Notes: a model not told the origin generated them from the letters alone. 6,113 nt of DNA from an uncultured Ktedonobacteraceae bacterium (GCA_955652655.1 CATPCK010000974.1:1-6113), one strand, 5' to 3'. Positions 1-6,113 are shown, counted from the stretch's first letter. Numbers and translations: made by a program.

Positions 1-6
1 CCATAG

Positions 7-55
7 AGAGTCTTCCTTGTGGTCAGAGTTTTTTATATTCTACAAGGAAAACTCT
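7..55. repeat. Imperfect inverted repeat, 14-bp arms
   Basis: The left arm at 7-20 (AGAGTCTTCCTTGT) pairs with the right arm at 42-55 (ACAAGGAAAACTCT), with one mismatch (position 12 against 50) and a 21-base loop. The right half can instead pair with a second left arm: AGAGTTTT at 25-32 is perfectly complementary to AAAACTCT at 48-55, so two mutually exclusive hairpins are possible. A T-rich tract (TCTTCTTTTTC) follows on the plus strand. It could be the terminator of a gene lying to the left, part of a divergent control region, or simply a protein-binding palindrome. Confidence 0.45.
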
Positions 56-65
56 TCTTTTTCAC
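37..65 (-). promoter_or_regulatory. Possible minus-strand promoter of a divergent gene
   Basis: Read on the minus strand, GTGAAA (65 to 60, four of six bases of TTGACA) is followed after 17 bases by TAGAAT (42 to 37, five of six bases of TATAAT). Transcription would begin near position 30. It would run past a Shine-Dalgarno-like AAGGAA (18 to 13) to an ATG at 4 to 2. The spacings fit, but each box is degenerate and only one codon of the putative gene is inside the window. Confidence 0.27.
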
Positions 66-71
66 CCTCTT

Positions 72-89
72 GAGGCGAGATGGAGCCTC
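72..89 (+). terminator. Small hairpin with T-rich tail, weak terminator candidate
   Basis: GAGGC at 72-76 pairs with GCCTC at 85-89 around an 8-base loop and is followed by TCTTTTCCTCCTT. The stem is only 5 bp and the tail is interrupted by C, so this is a weak intrinsic terminator at best. It would make sense only if a plus-strand transcript enters from the left. Confidence 0.2.
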
Positions 90-160
90 TCTTTTCCTCC
101 TTCTGTATTATCGCTCAGCTTTTTAGAATGGGAAAGCCCTGGTGGGGTTGTAGGGTAACT

Positions 161-180
161 ATGCAATGGAGAAGTTGCAT
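161..180. promoter_or_regulatory. Palindromic operator-like site ATGCAA-N8-TTGCAT
   Basis: Two perfect 6-bp inverted half-sites, ATGCAA at 161-166 and TTGCAT at 175-180, are separated by 8 bases. The centre-to-centre spacing of 14 bases is a little over one helical turn, as expected for a dimeric helix-turn-helix regulator. It lies about 100 bases before the first start codon of the operon. I do not recognise it as the site of any particular regulator. As a stem of RNA it would be weak, so a DNA-binding role is more likely than a terminator. Confidence 0.4.
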
Positions 181-244
181 GATAAGATACGATTCTCTGG
201 AAGCGGGTAGTTCTTTACACCTGTAGCAAGGCGTTTTCCTCTAT

Positions 245-268
245 TGTTAACGAGGGATGTTAACGAGG
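245..268 (+). repeat. Tandem 11-bp repeat overlapping the first ribosome binding site
   Basis: TGTTAACGAGG occurs at 245-255 and again at 258-268, a 13-base period. Each copy carries the palindrome GTTAAC and a Shine-Dalgarno-like GAGG. Only the second copy (CGAGGAG, 264-270) stands at a working distance, 8 bases, from the ATG of the first gene. The first copy abuts an ATG at 257-259 that opens a 15-codon frame ending at 304; with no spacing at all, this is probably not translated. Confidence 0.6.
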
Positions 269-278
269 AGAAATTTCA

Positions 279-1907
279 ATGACGAAATACGGGTTTGTAA
301 TTGACCAGCGAAAGTGTATTGGGTGTCATGCCTGTACCGTGGCGTGCAAGGCCGAGCATGATGTGCCCATTGGGGTCTATCGCACGTGGGTCAAGTATAT
401 TGAGAAGGGCGAGTTTCCTAACACGCGCCGTTATTTTTTGGTCAACCGCTGCAATCACTGTGATGATGCTCCCTGTGTCGCTATTTGTCCTACCAGGGCA
501 CTTTATAAACGCAGCGATGGTATCGTAGATTTTGATGCGAGTCGTTGTATCGGTTGTAAATCGTGTATGCAGGCATGCCCCTATGACGCGCTCTATATTG
601 ATCCATACAGCCAGACGGCGGCCAAGTGCAATTATTGCGCTCATCGTACTGAAGTGGGATTGGAACCGGCATGTGTGACGGTCTGCCCGGAACGCGCTAT
701 TATCGCGGGCGATATGCATAACCCGGTTACGGAGATTGCCAGGATCATTGCTCGTGAGCCGGTGCGCGTGCGCAAGGCAGAGCAGGGGACAAAACCTAAT
801 GTTTATTATGTAGGGGCAGAAGAGGCGGCGATCAATCCTGAGGTGGCGGTGGAGGAATTGCCACATATGACGATGTGGGGTACGCTGCTCAAGCCGCATC
901 ACGAGGATGAGAGCGCGATAGATAGAGGCAGGTCGCTGCGCCCACTACAGACCATTAATCCCCTCAAACCCTACCAGCCAGCAGAGACAGCGCGGCGTGA
1001 AGCTGGTGGTGCACATGTTGTCTATGATACGCCTAAGAATACGGCTCCATGGGGCTGGAAGGTTTCGGCCTACCTGGCGACAAAATCAGTGGGGGCCGGC
1101 GTGATGATGGTAGCGGCCATGGCTATCGCGCTCTATGGGCTGCAGGGTCCGCTCAGCAGCACGATGAACGCTCTGCTGGGTATAGGCGCACCGGTGATTG
1201 GTGGCTTTTTTGTCGCCGTGACGTTGGTGCTGTTGATTGCAGATTTGAAGCGTCCGGATCGCGCCCTTATGCTGGTGACCAGGGCTAATCCTGGCTCGTG
1301 GCTGGTGTGGGGAGGCTATATACTGGGAGTGTTTGGGCTGATAGAGGCAGCGTGGTTTGGCGCGGCGCTTTTCGGGCTCTCCAACGTGGTGCGCTGGCTG
1401 CTCATTCCGGCTGCGCTTTTTGGGGCGGCCGCAGCCGGGTACAGCGCTTTCCTTTTTGGACAGGCCGAAGGCCGCGATTTCTGGCAGAACCCGCTCATGC
1501 TGCCAATTTTGCTTGTACAGGCAGCGCTGGCGGGTGCGGCAAGCTTAGGGCTGCTCTCCTGGGCGCTGAACGCAGGCGCTACCATAAGCAATTTCTTAAC
1601 CATTATGCTGCTGAGCGCAATCGTGCTGCATGCGCTGCTGATTTTCATTGAGGTGTTCGGTTCGCACAGCAATAGCCACGTGGCTGCCGCGGCTCGCTTT
1701 ATGACGAGAGGTGGGCTGAAGGATACCTTCTGGGGGCCGTTCTTCGCGGTCGGCTCGCTCATTCCTATAGTCATGTTGTGTATTGCTTTGTTTGCGCCTG
1801 CTGCTGAGCCTGCTTTGTTGGGGATCGCAGGAATAGGGGCGCTGACCGGGCTGTACGCCTATGAGCATTGTTTTGTGGTGGCGGGGCAGGTTGTGCCTTT
1901 GAGTTGA
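279..1907 (+). CDS. Fused 4Fe-4S electron-transfer and NrfD-type membrane subunit of a molybdoenzyme complex
   Basis: This protein would carry electrons between the molybdenum catalytic subunit encoded next and membrane quinone. Residues 1-140 hold sixteen cysteines in four groups: C13/16/19/23, C58/61/66/70, C90/93/96/100 and C117/120/132/136. This is the four-cluster pattern of CISM beta subunits (PsrB, DmsB, TtrB, SoeB). A polar linker (about 140-258) leads into an NrfD/PsrC-like part with about eight hydrophobic segments (near 262-288, 299-321, 341-365, 373-393, 406-429, 436-458, 488-506, 512-535). Acidic residues D322, E356 and E458 lie in or at the edge of these segments, as in quinone-binding NrfD proteins, though I cannot assign a quinone site. 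The tail AGQVVPLS suggests a complete C-terminus. B and C subunits are usually separate, so the fusion is notable. There is no Tat or Sec signal, and the lysine/arginine-rich loops lie on the same side as the N-terminus, so the Fe-S domain should be cytoplasmic. The start is fixed by CGAGGAG 8 bases upstream and an in-frame stop at 261-263. Confidence 0.93.
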   Translation: MTKYGFVIDQRKCIGCHACTVACKAEHDVPIGVYRTWVKYIEKGEFPNTRRYFLVNRCNHCDDAPCVAICPTRALYKRSDGIVDFDASRCIGCKSCMQACPYDALYIDPYSQTAAKCNYCAHRTEVGLEPACVTVCPERAIIAGDMHNPVTEIARIIAREPVRVRKAEQGTKPNVYYVGAEEAAINPEVAVEELPHMTMWGTLLKPHHEDESAIDRGRSLRPLQTINPLKPYQPAETARREAGGAHVVYDTPKNTAPWGWKVSAYLATKSVGAGVMMVAAMAIALYGLQGPLSSTMNALLGIGAPVIGGFFVAVTLVLLIADLKRPDRALMLVTRANPGSWLVWGGYILGVFGLIEAAWFGAALFGLSNVVRWLLIPAALFGAAAAGYSAFLFGQAEGRDFWQNPLMLPILLVQAALAGAASLGLLSWALNAGATISNFLTIMLLSAIVLHALLIFIEVFGSHSNSHVAAAARFMTRGGLKDTFWGPFFAVGSLIPIVMLCIALFAPAAEPALLGIAGIGALTGLYAYEHCFVVAGQVVPLS

Positions 1908-1922
1908 AGTAGGAGAGTAATA

Positions 1923-4748
1923 ATGACTGAGATATCATTGGAGCAGCATGTGGCGCCGAGCGGAGAGCGGATGACCGTGCGGGATCTGGCGTCGTGCCCG
2001 CCACCGGAGCGATGGCAGGATTGGGTGGAGTATGACGCGAAGGCATGGCCGCGCAAGGTGGAGAAACACTATGAAATTATTCCGACCATCTGCTTTAACT
2101 GTGAAGCGGCCTGCGGTTTGATGGCCTATGTGGATAAGGAGACGGGGCGGGTCAAGAAATTCGAGGGGAATCCCTATCATCCTGGGAGTCGCGGGCGCAA
2201 CTGTGCCAAGGGACCGGCCACGATCAACCAGGTGAATGATCCTGAGCGCATCCTGTATCCGCTGAAGCGAGCGGGGAAGCGCGGTGAGGGCAAGTGGGAA
2301 CGCACGACCTGGAACGAGGTGCTGGATACTTTTGCGAGCAAGATACGTGAGGCCATTGTTGAGAACCGGCGTAACGAAGTGATGTATCACGTAGGTCGGC
2401 CCGGGCATGATGGCTACATGGAACGCGTGTTGGGAGCGTGGGGGATAGATGGTCATAATAGCCATACCAACGTGTGTTCATCCTCGGCGCGTTTTGGCTA
2501 CCAGATCTGGTGTGGCGTCGATCGCCCTTCGCCAGACCACGCGAATGCGCGTTTTATTTTGCTCATTAGTTCGCACCTGGAGACAGGCCATTATTTCAAT
2601 CCGCAGGCACAGCGTATCATCGAGGGCAAGATGAAGGGGGCCAGGCTGGCCGTGATGGACCCGCGTCTCTCAAACACGGCAAGCATGGCGGATTACTGGC
2701 TGCCGACGTGGCCAGGGTCAGAGGCCGCGGTGCTGCTGGCGATGGCGCGTATCATCCTGGAGGAGAGGCTGTACAACGGGGAGTACATGCGGCGCTGGGT
2801 GAACTGGCAGGATTACCTGGCCGCAGAGCGCCCCAACGAGGAGCAGACGTTCGAGCGCTTCATCGAGCTACTGATCGAGCTGTACGCGGAGTATACGCCT
2901 GCTTTTGCCGCGCAGGAGAGCGGGCTGACGGAGGAGAGTATTGTTGAGATCGCGTGGCAGGTTGGTCATGCCGGGACTGCTTTCGCGGCACATACCTGGC
3001 GAGCAGCTTCAGCCGGCAATGTCGGGGGGTGGCAGGTGGCACGCGCGCTCTGGTTTCTCTCCGTGCTCACCGGCAGCATTGGGACGCCAGGGGGAACGGC
3101 ACCCAATAGCTGGAACAAGTTCGTGCCGGCACCATTTCTCAGGCCCAGCCCGTCAGAGGCGTGGAATGAACTGCTCTTCCCGCCGGAGTATCCCCTGGCG
3201 AATTACGAGATGAGCATCCTGCTGCCCTATTTTTTGAAGGAGGGGCGCGGTAAGCTGTCCGCTTATTTCACGCGCGCCTATAATCCTGTGTGGACGAATC
3301 CAGATGGCACGAGCTGGATCGAGATGTTGACCAATGAAAGGCAGGTGGAGCTGCACGCGGCTCTGACACCTGTATGGAGCGAGACGGCATGGTATGCAGA
3401 TTATGTGTTGCCGATGGGTGTGGGCAGCGAACGGCACGACCTGATGAGTCAGGAGACCCACGCGGCGCGCTGGATTGGCTATCGCCAGCCGGTCTTGCGA
3501 GTTTACAAAGAGCGGCACGGCGAAGCGGTACAATTTACTTATCAGGCCAATCCCGGTGAGGTGTGGGAAGAGGACGAGTTCTGGATTGAACTGTCGTGGC
3601 GCATCGATCCAGACGGAAGCCTGGGCATACGTAAGTACTTCGAGTCGCCCTATCGTCCCGGCGAAAAACTCCGCATTGAAGAGTACTATCGCTGGATCTT
3701 TGAGCATAGCGTACCCGGGTTGCCAGTGACAGCGGCAAGGGAGCAGCTCACGCCGCTGGAGTACATGCAAAAGTATGGTTCTTTTGAAATTCCGCGGGAG
3801 AAGGCGCCTGTATTCTCATTGAATGAGCGGGAATTGAAACCTGTTGAGTTGGAGGGTACAAGTGTTGATGAGTGCAGCGGGAAGATCACGCGCAATGGGA
3901 GCGCAATTGGTGTGATGGTCGATGGCAAAGCATATGAGGGTTTCCCCACCGTTTCACGCAAACTGGAATTTTACTCATCGACGTTAAAGGAGTGGGGATG
4001 GCCGGAGTATGTGACTCCCGGCTATATACACAGTCACGTGCATCGCTCCGCGATTGATCACGAACGCGGCGAATACCTGTTGATACCCACATTTCGCTTG
4101 CCGACGCTGATACACACACGTTCGGGAAACGCGAAGTGGCTCTACGAAATATCGAATGCGAACCCTGTATGGCTGCATCCCAGCGATGCAAAACGGATTG
4201 GCGTCGAGACGGGCGACCTGCTGCGGGTGACGACTGAGATTGGCTACTATGTCAACCGCGCATGGGTGACAGACGGTATTCGTCCCGGTGTTGTTGCCTG
4301 TTCGCATCACCTGGGTAGGTGGCGGCTGGAGACCGGCAGGGGCACCGATCGCTGGTCTTCGGCGCTCGTTTCACTGGGAAAAGAAGGCGACAGCGCCTGG
4401 CGCATGAGGCAGATCGAAGGCATACAGCCTTTCGAGAGCGATGATCCGGACTCGGCCCGTATCTTCTGGCGCGAGGGTGGAGTGCATCAAAACCTGACGT
4501 TTCCTGTCCATCCCGATCCTATCAGTGGAATGCATTGCTGGCATCAGAAAGTTGTAGTTGAAGCGGCACACCCTGAAGACCGTTATGGTGATGTGTATGT
4601 CGATACGCGCAGGGCTCACGAAGTCTATCGGCGCTGGCTTGACATGACGCGCCCGCAGAGCGATCGACCCGATGGTTTACGCCGTCCTTTGTGGATGATC
4701 CGACCCTATCGTCCTTCTGAGAGTGCTTTTAAGGAAAAGAAGGAGTAA
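1923..4748 (+). CDS. Molybdopterin (bis-MGD) oxidoreductase catalytic subunit, CISM/DMSO reductase family
   Basis: This is the 941-residue active-site subunit of the complex formed with the preceding protein. A 56-residue lead-in precedes the 4Fe-4S motif C57-x2-C60-x3-C64-x29-C94 (ending CAKG). The molybdopterin domain runs to about residue 505, with family features DPRLSNTASMADYW (246-259), PGSE (264-267), SAGNVGGW (363-370) and TGSIGTPGG (383-391). The C-terminal dinucleotide-binding barrel (about 715-850) begins near LIHTRSGN (729-736). C185, in HTNVCSSSAR, sits where the molybdenum-coordinating Cys is expected; its codon is TGT, so it is not selenocysteine. Formate dehydrogenases usually have His next to this residue; here it is Ser. 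No twin-arginine signal precedes the cluster, so the enzyme should stay in the cytoplasm, unlike PsrA, PhsA or TtrA. The gene starts 15 bases after the previous stop, with AGGAG 7 bases before the ATG. The substrate is unproven. The sulfur-related neighbour makes sulfite (SoeA-like) or another reduced sulfur compound the leading guess, with an uncharacterised substrate the alternative. No dedicated maturation chaperone is visible. Confidence 0.92.
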   Translation: MTEISLEQHVAPSGERMTVRDLASCPPPERWQDWVEYDAKAWPRKVEKHYEIIPTICFNCEAACGLMAYVDKETGRVKKFEGNPYHPGSRGRNCAKGPATINQVNDPERILYPLKRAGKRGEGKWERTTWNEVLDTFASKIREAIVENRRNEVMYHVGRPGHDGYMERVLGAWGIDGHNSHTNVCSSSARFGYQIWCGVDRPSPDHANARFILLISSHLETGHYFNPQAQRIIEGKMKGARLAVMDPRLSNTASMADYWLPTWPGSEAAVLLAMARIILEERLYNGEYMRRWVNWQDYLAAERPNEEQTFERFIELLIELYAEYTPAFAAQESGLTEESIVEIAWQVGHAGTAFAAHTWRAASAGNVGGWQVARALWFLSVLTGSIGTPGGTAPNSWNKFVPAPFLRPSPSEAWNELLFPPEYPLANYEMSILLPYFLKEGRGKLSAYFTRAYNPVWTNPDGTSWIEMLTNERQVELHAALTPVWSETAWYADYVLPMGVGSERHDLMSQETHAARWIGYRQPVLRVYKERHGEAVQFTYQANPGEVWEEDEFWIELSWRIDPDGSLGIRKYFESPYRPGEKLRIEEYYRWIFEHSVPGLPVTAAREQLTPLEYMQKYGSFEIPREKAPVFSLNERELKPVELEGTSVDECSGKITRNGSAIGVMVDGKAYEGFPTVSRKLEFYSSTLKEWGWPEYVTPGYIHSHVHRSAIDHERGEYLLIPTFRLPTLIHTRSGNAKWLYEISNANPVWLHPSDAKRIGVETGDLLRVTTEIGYYVNRAWVTDGIRPGVVACSHHLGRWRLETGRGTDRWSSALVSLGKEGDSAWRMRQIEGIQPFESDDPDSARIFWREGGVHQNLTFPVHPDPISGMHCWHQKVVVEAAHPEDRYGDVYVDTRRAHEVYRRWLDMTRPQSDRPDGLRRPLWMIRPYRPSESAFKEKKE

Positions 4749-4761
4749 AGAGAGGACAACG

Positions 4762-6113
4762 ATGTACTTCAAGCAATTGGTCAAAGAAGATTTGGGTTGC
4801 GCCAGCTATATGGTTGGCTGTTTGAATGAAGGAGTCTGTGCCGTGGTTGACCCGCGGCTGGACATGGTAGACGACATTTTGGAGCTGGCCGCTGCAAAAG
4901 GACTGCGGGTACAAGCAGTTATCGAGACACACAACCATGCCGATCACATCTCCGGACATGGGGAGATCGCGCGTCGCACGGGCGCGACCATCTACGTCCA
5001 TGAACAGGCGCAGGTAGAGTATCCCCATAAAGACCTGAAGGATGGGGATGAGTTGGTGCTGGGCGTCACGAAACTGCGTGTTATTCATACCCCTGGGCAT
5101 CGTCCAGAGCATATCGCTATCGCCGTCTCTGATACCAGCCGCAGCGATGATCCCTGGCTAGTACTTACCGGTGATTCACTCTTTATTGGAGATGTTGCGC
5201 GGCCCGACCTGGCTGTTCCTGGCGAGGAGGGCGCCGGTGCGCTCTACAACAGTATCTTCGAGCGCCTCTTGCGGTTGGAGGATGGCGTCGAAGTCTATCC
5301 CGCGCACGTGGCAGGCTCGTTGTGCGGACGCGGCATGAATTCCAAGACAAGTTCAACGATTGGTTTTGAGCGCAAGCATAATCCAGCAGTGACACCGCGT
5401 CCACGATCCACTTTTATTGCCGATATGAATGAAAATCTGCCACAGCGGCCGCCCAATATGGCTACTATCGTCGAGCGCAATCGCGGGGATTATGCTCACC
5501 AGGAGGCACCATTGGTGCCGTTGGCGCTTGACGCGCCGGCATTTCAGCGAAAAATGGAGGGTGGAGCACAAGTACTTGATACACGCTCGCCACACCAGTT
5601 TTGCGAAGGACATATTCCAGGGGTTATAGATGTTTTCTTGCGCGGCTCCGCCTTTGCCACACGCGCCGGGTTTGTAATCTCACCGGAGAGCCGCCTGCTG
5701 CTGGTGGTCAAGGACGAACGCGATTTGCACGATGCTATCACCCAGCTGGCAGTGGTCGGTTTCGACCAGGTGGTGGGCTACCTGGATGGAGGTATGGATG
5801 CGTGGCGAGAAGCCGGATTGCCGGTGCAACAATTGCAGCAGATGTCAATTGACGAATTGCACGAAGTATACCAGGGTCAGATGATCCTGGATGTGCGCGA
5901 CAAGAGTGAATGGGACGAGGGGCATATTAAAGGGGCGAAACATATCCCATACTACTTTTTGGAGGAACGCTATCACGAACTTGATAACTCTCGCCCCCTG
6001 GCGGTCATTTGCGCCAGCGGTCAGCGCAGCACCCTTGCCTGCTCAATCCTGCAAAAGCATGGCTTTATACAGTTGTTGGATGTGCTGGGCGGGATGGATA
6101 CGTGGAATGGGGC
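4762..6113 (+). CDS. MBL-fold persulfide dioxygenase-like protein with tandem rhodanese domains (3' end outside window)
   Basis: Translation from ATG 4762 is open to the window end: 450 codons plus two bases, with no stop reached. The N-terminal metallo-beta-lactamase domain (about 1-250) has THNHADH (56-62; H57, H59, D61, H62), TPGH (110-113), TGDSLFIGDVARPDL (136-150) and YPAH (179-182), the ligand set of persulfide dioxygenase/glyoxalase II-like enzymes. The SLCGRGMN segment (186-193) carries C188. The first rhodanese domain (about 256-355) keeps LDTRS and EGHIPG but has lost the catalytic Cys, reading VVKDERD (314-320) at the loop. The second (about 358 onward) has the intact loop CASGQRS with C417. 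This MBL, inactive rhodanese, active rhodanese order is that of CstB-type persulfide dioxygenase-sulfurtransferases, which oxidise low-molecular-weight persulfides with O2 to sulfite/thiosulfate. No signal peptide is seen, so it should be cytoplasmic. It begins 13 bases after the molybdoenzyme stop, with GAGAGG 6 bases before the ATG, so it is co-transcribed. Probably only some 10-25 residues are missing, judging by the GGMDTW motif near the end. A plain MBL-rhodanese detoxification protein is the alternative. Confidence 0.9.
   Translation, partial: MYFKQLVKEDLGCASYMVGCLNEGVCAVVDPRLDMVDDILELAAAKGLRVQAVIETHNHADHISGHGEIARRTGATIYVHEQAQVEYPHKDLKDGDELVLGVTKLRVIHTPGHRPEHIAIAVSDTSRSDDPWLVLTGDSLFIGDVARPDLAVPGEEGAGALYNSIFERLLRLEDGVEVYPAHVAGSLCGRGMNSKTSSTIGFERKHNPAVTPRPRSTFIADMNENLPQRPPNMATIVERNRGDYAHQEAPLVPLALDAPAFQRKMEGGAQVLDTRSPHQFCEGHIPGVIDVFLRGSAFATRAGFVISPESRLLLVVKDERDLHDAITQLAVVGFDQVVGYLDGGMDAWREAGLPVQQLQQMSIDELHEVYQGQMILDVRDKSEWDEGHIKGAKHIPYYFLEERYHELDNSRPLAVICASGQRSTLACSILQKHGFIQLLDVLGGMDTWNG

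Larger units (their letters stand above)
1..278. other. Non-coding leader / probable divergent intergenic region
   Basis: No credible protein or RNA gene is visible here. The stretch is visibly richer in A and T than the genes that follow. It holds two inverted repeats near its left end, a 20-bp palindrome at 161-180 and a tandem repeat at 245-268, all listed separately. The first bases, CCAT, read as an ATG on the minus strand, so the region may separate two divergent genes. I looked for a plus-strand sigma-70 promoter for the operon and found only weak single boxes (for example TTTACA at 214-219 and TATTAT at 106-111) with no partner at proper spacing. Confidence 0.6.

Noticed and set aside
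128..226. 32-codon plus-strand frame in the leader (start MGKPWWGCR)
   Set aside because: No Shine-Dalgarno precedes the ATG, the frame spans the palindrome at 161-180, and its composition is not protein-like enough to call.
214..247. Plus-strand promoter made from TTTACA (214-219) and TATTGT (242-247)
   Set aside because: The spacer would be 22 bases, too long for a sigma-70 promoter, and the -10 box matches only four of six bases.
276..902. 208-codon open frame on the minus strand opposite the Fe-S domain
   Set aside because: It lies entirely antisense to the cysteine-cluster coding region, its translation is rich in His and Arg with no recognisable domain, and it has no neighbouring context. 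It is a shadow of the real gene.
2475..2477. Selenocysteine at the molybdenum ligand position
   Set aside because: The codon is TGT, an ordinary cysteine, and the frame shows no in-frame TGA.
3153..3770. 205-codon open frame on the minus strand inside the molybdoenzyme gene
   Set aside because: The sense frame carries clear family motifs throughout and the antisense product shows no known fold or motif. It is a shadow frame.
279..4748. Formate dehydrogenase as the identity of the complex
   Set aside because: The residue after the proposed molybdenum ligand is Ser, not the His usual in formate dehydrogenases, and no formate-related neighbour is present. It is not fully excluded, but is less likely than a sulfur-linked role.
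1..6113. CRISPR array, tRNA, rRNA, insertion sequence or phage signal
   Set aside because: No regularly spaced repeats, cloverleaf-like segments, rRNA-like stretches, transposase motifs or flanking target duplications were seen; coding regions fill nearly all of 279-6113.

Overview
The window holds the start of one tightly packed plus-strand operon of three genes, preceded by a 278-base non-coding leader. The genes are: (1) a protein joining a four-cluster 4Fe-4S electron-transfer domain to an NrfD/PsrC-type membrane quinone-interacting domain; (2) a large molybdopterin (bis-MGD) oxidoreductase catalytic subunit; and (3) a metallo-beta-lactamase-fold/tandem rhodanese protein of the persulfide dioxygenase-sulfurtransferase (CstB-like) type, cut off by the window end. 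The gaps between genes are only 15 and 13 bases, and each gene has its own Shine-Dalgarno sequence.

Together, genes 1 and 2 make a complex iron-sulfur molybdoenzyme (CISM family: catalytic A, electron-transfer B, membrane C), with B and C carried on one polypeptide. Neither protein has a Tat signal, and the loop charges of the membrane part put the Fe-S domain in the cytoplasm. This is unlike the outward-facing polysulfide, thiosulfate and tetrathionate reductases, but like cytoplasmic-facing sulfite dehydrogenases of the SoeABC type. Gene 3 belongs to a family that oxidises protein- or thiol-bound persulfide with O2 to sulfite/thiosulfate. The most economical reading (inference) is an aerobic sulfane-sulfur oxidation module: persulfide to sulfite or thiosulfate by gene 3, then oxidation by the molybdoenzyme with electrons passed to the quinone pool. 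The substrate of the molybdoenzyme cannot be fixed from sequence alone.

Leader (1-278): AT-richer than the genes. It contains a long imperfect inverted repeat near the left edge, a small hairpin, a clean ATGCAA-N8-TTGCAT palindrome that looks like an operator, and an 11-bp tandem repeat overlapping the ribosome binding site of gene 1. The first four bases read as an ATG on the minus strand with a well-placed Shine-Dalgarno and a plausible sigma-70-like promoter behind it, so the leader may be a divergent intergenic region. I found no convincing plus-strand promoter.

Organism: a bacterium with moderate GC content that lives at least partly with oxygen. The style of the proteins (B-C fusion ending in an AGQxVPLS-like tail, the long N-terminal lead-in of the molybdoenzyme) recalls Chloroflexota such as Ktedonobacteria, or Actinobacteria. 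This is a recollection-based guess, not shown by the sequence.
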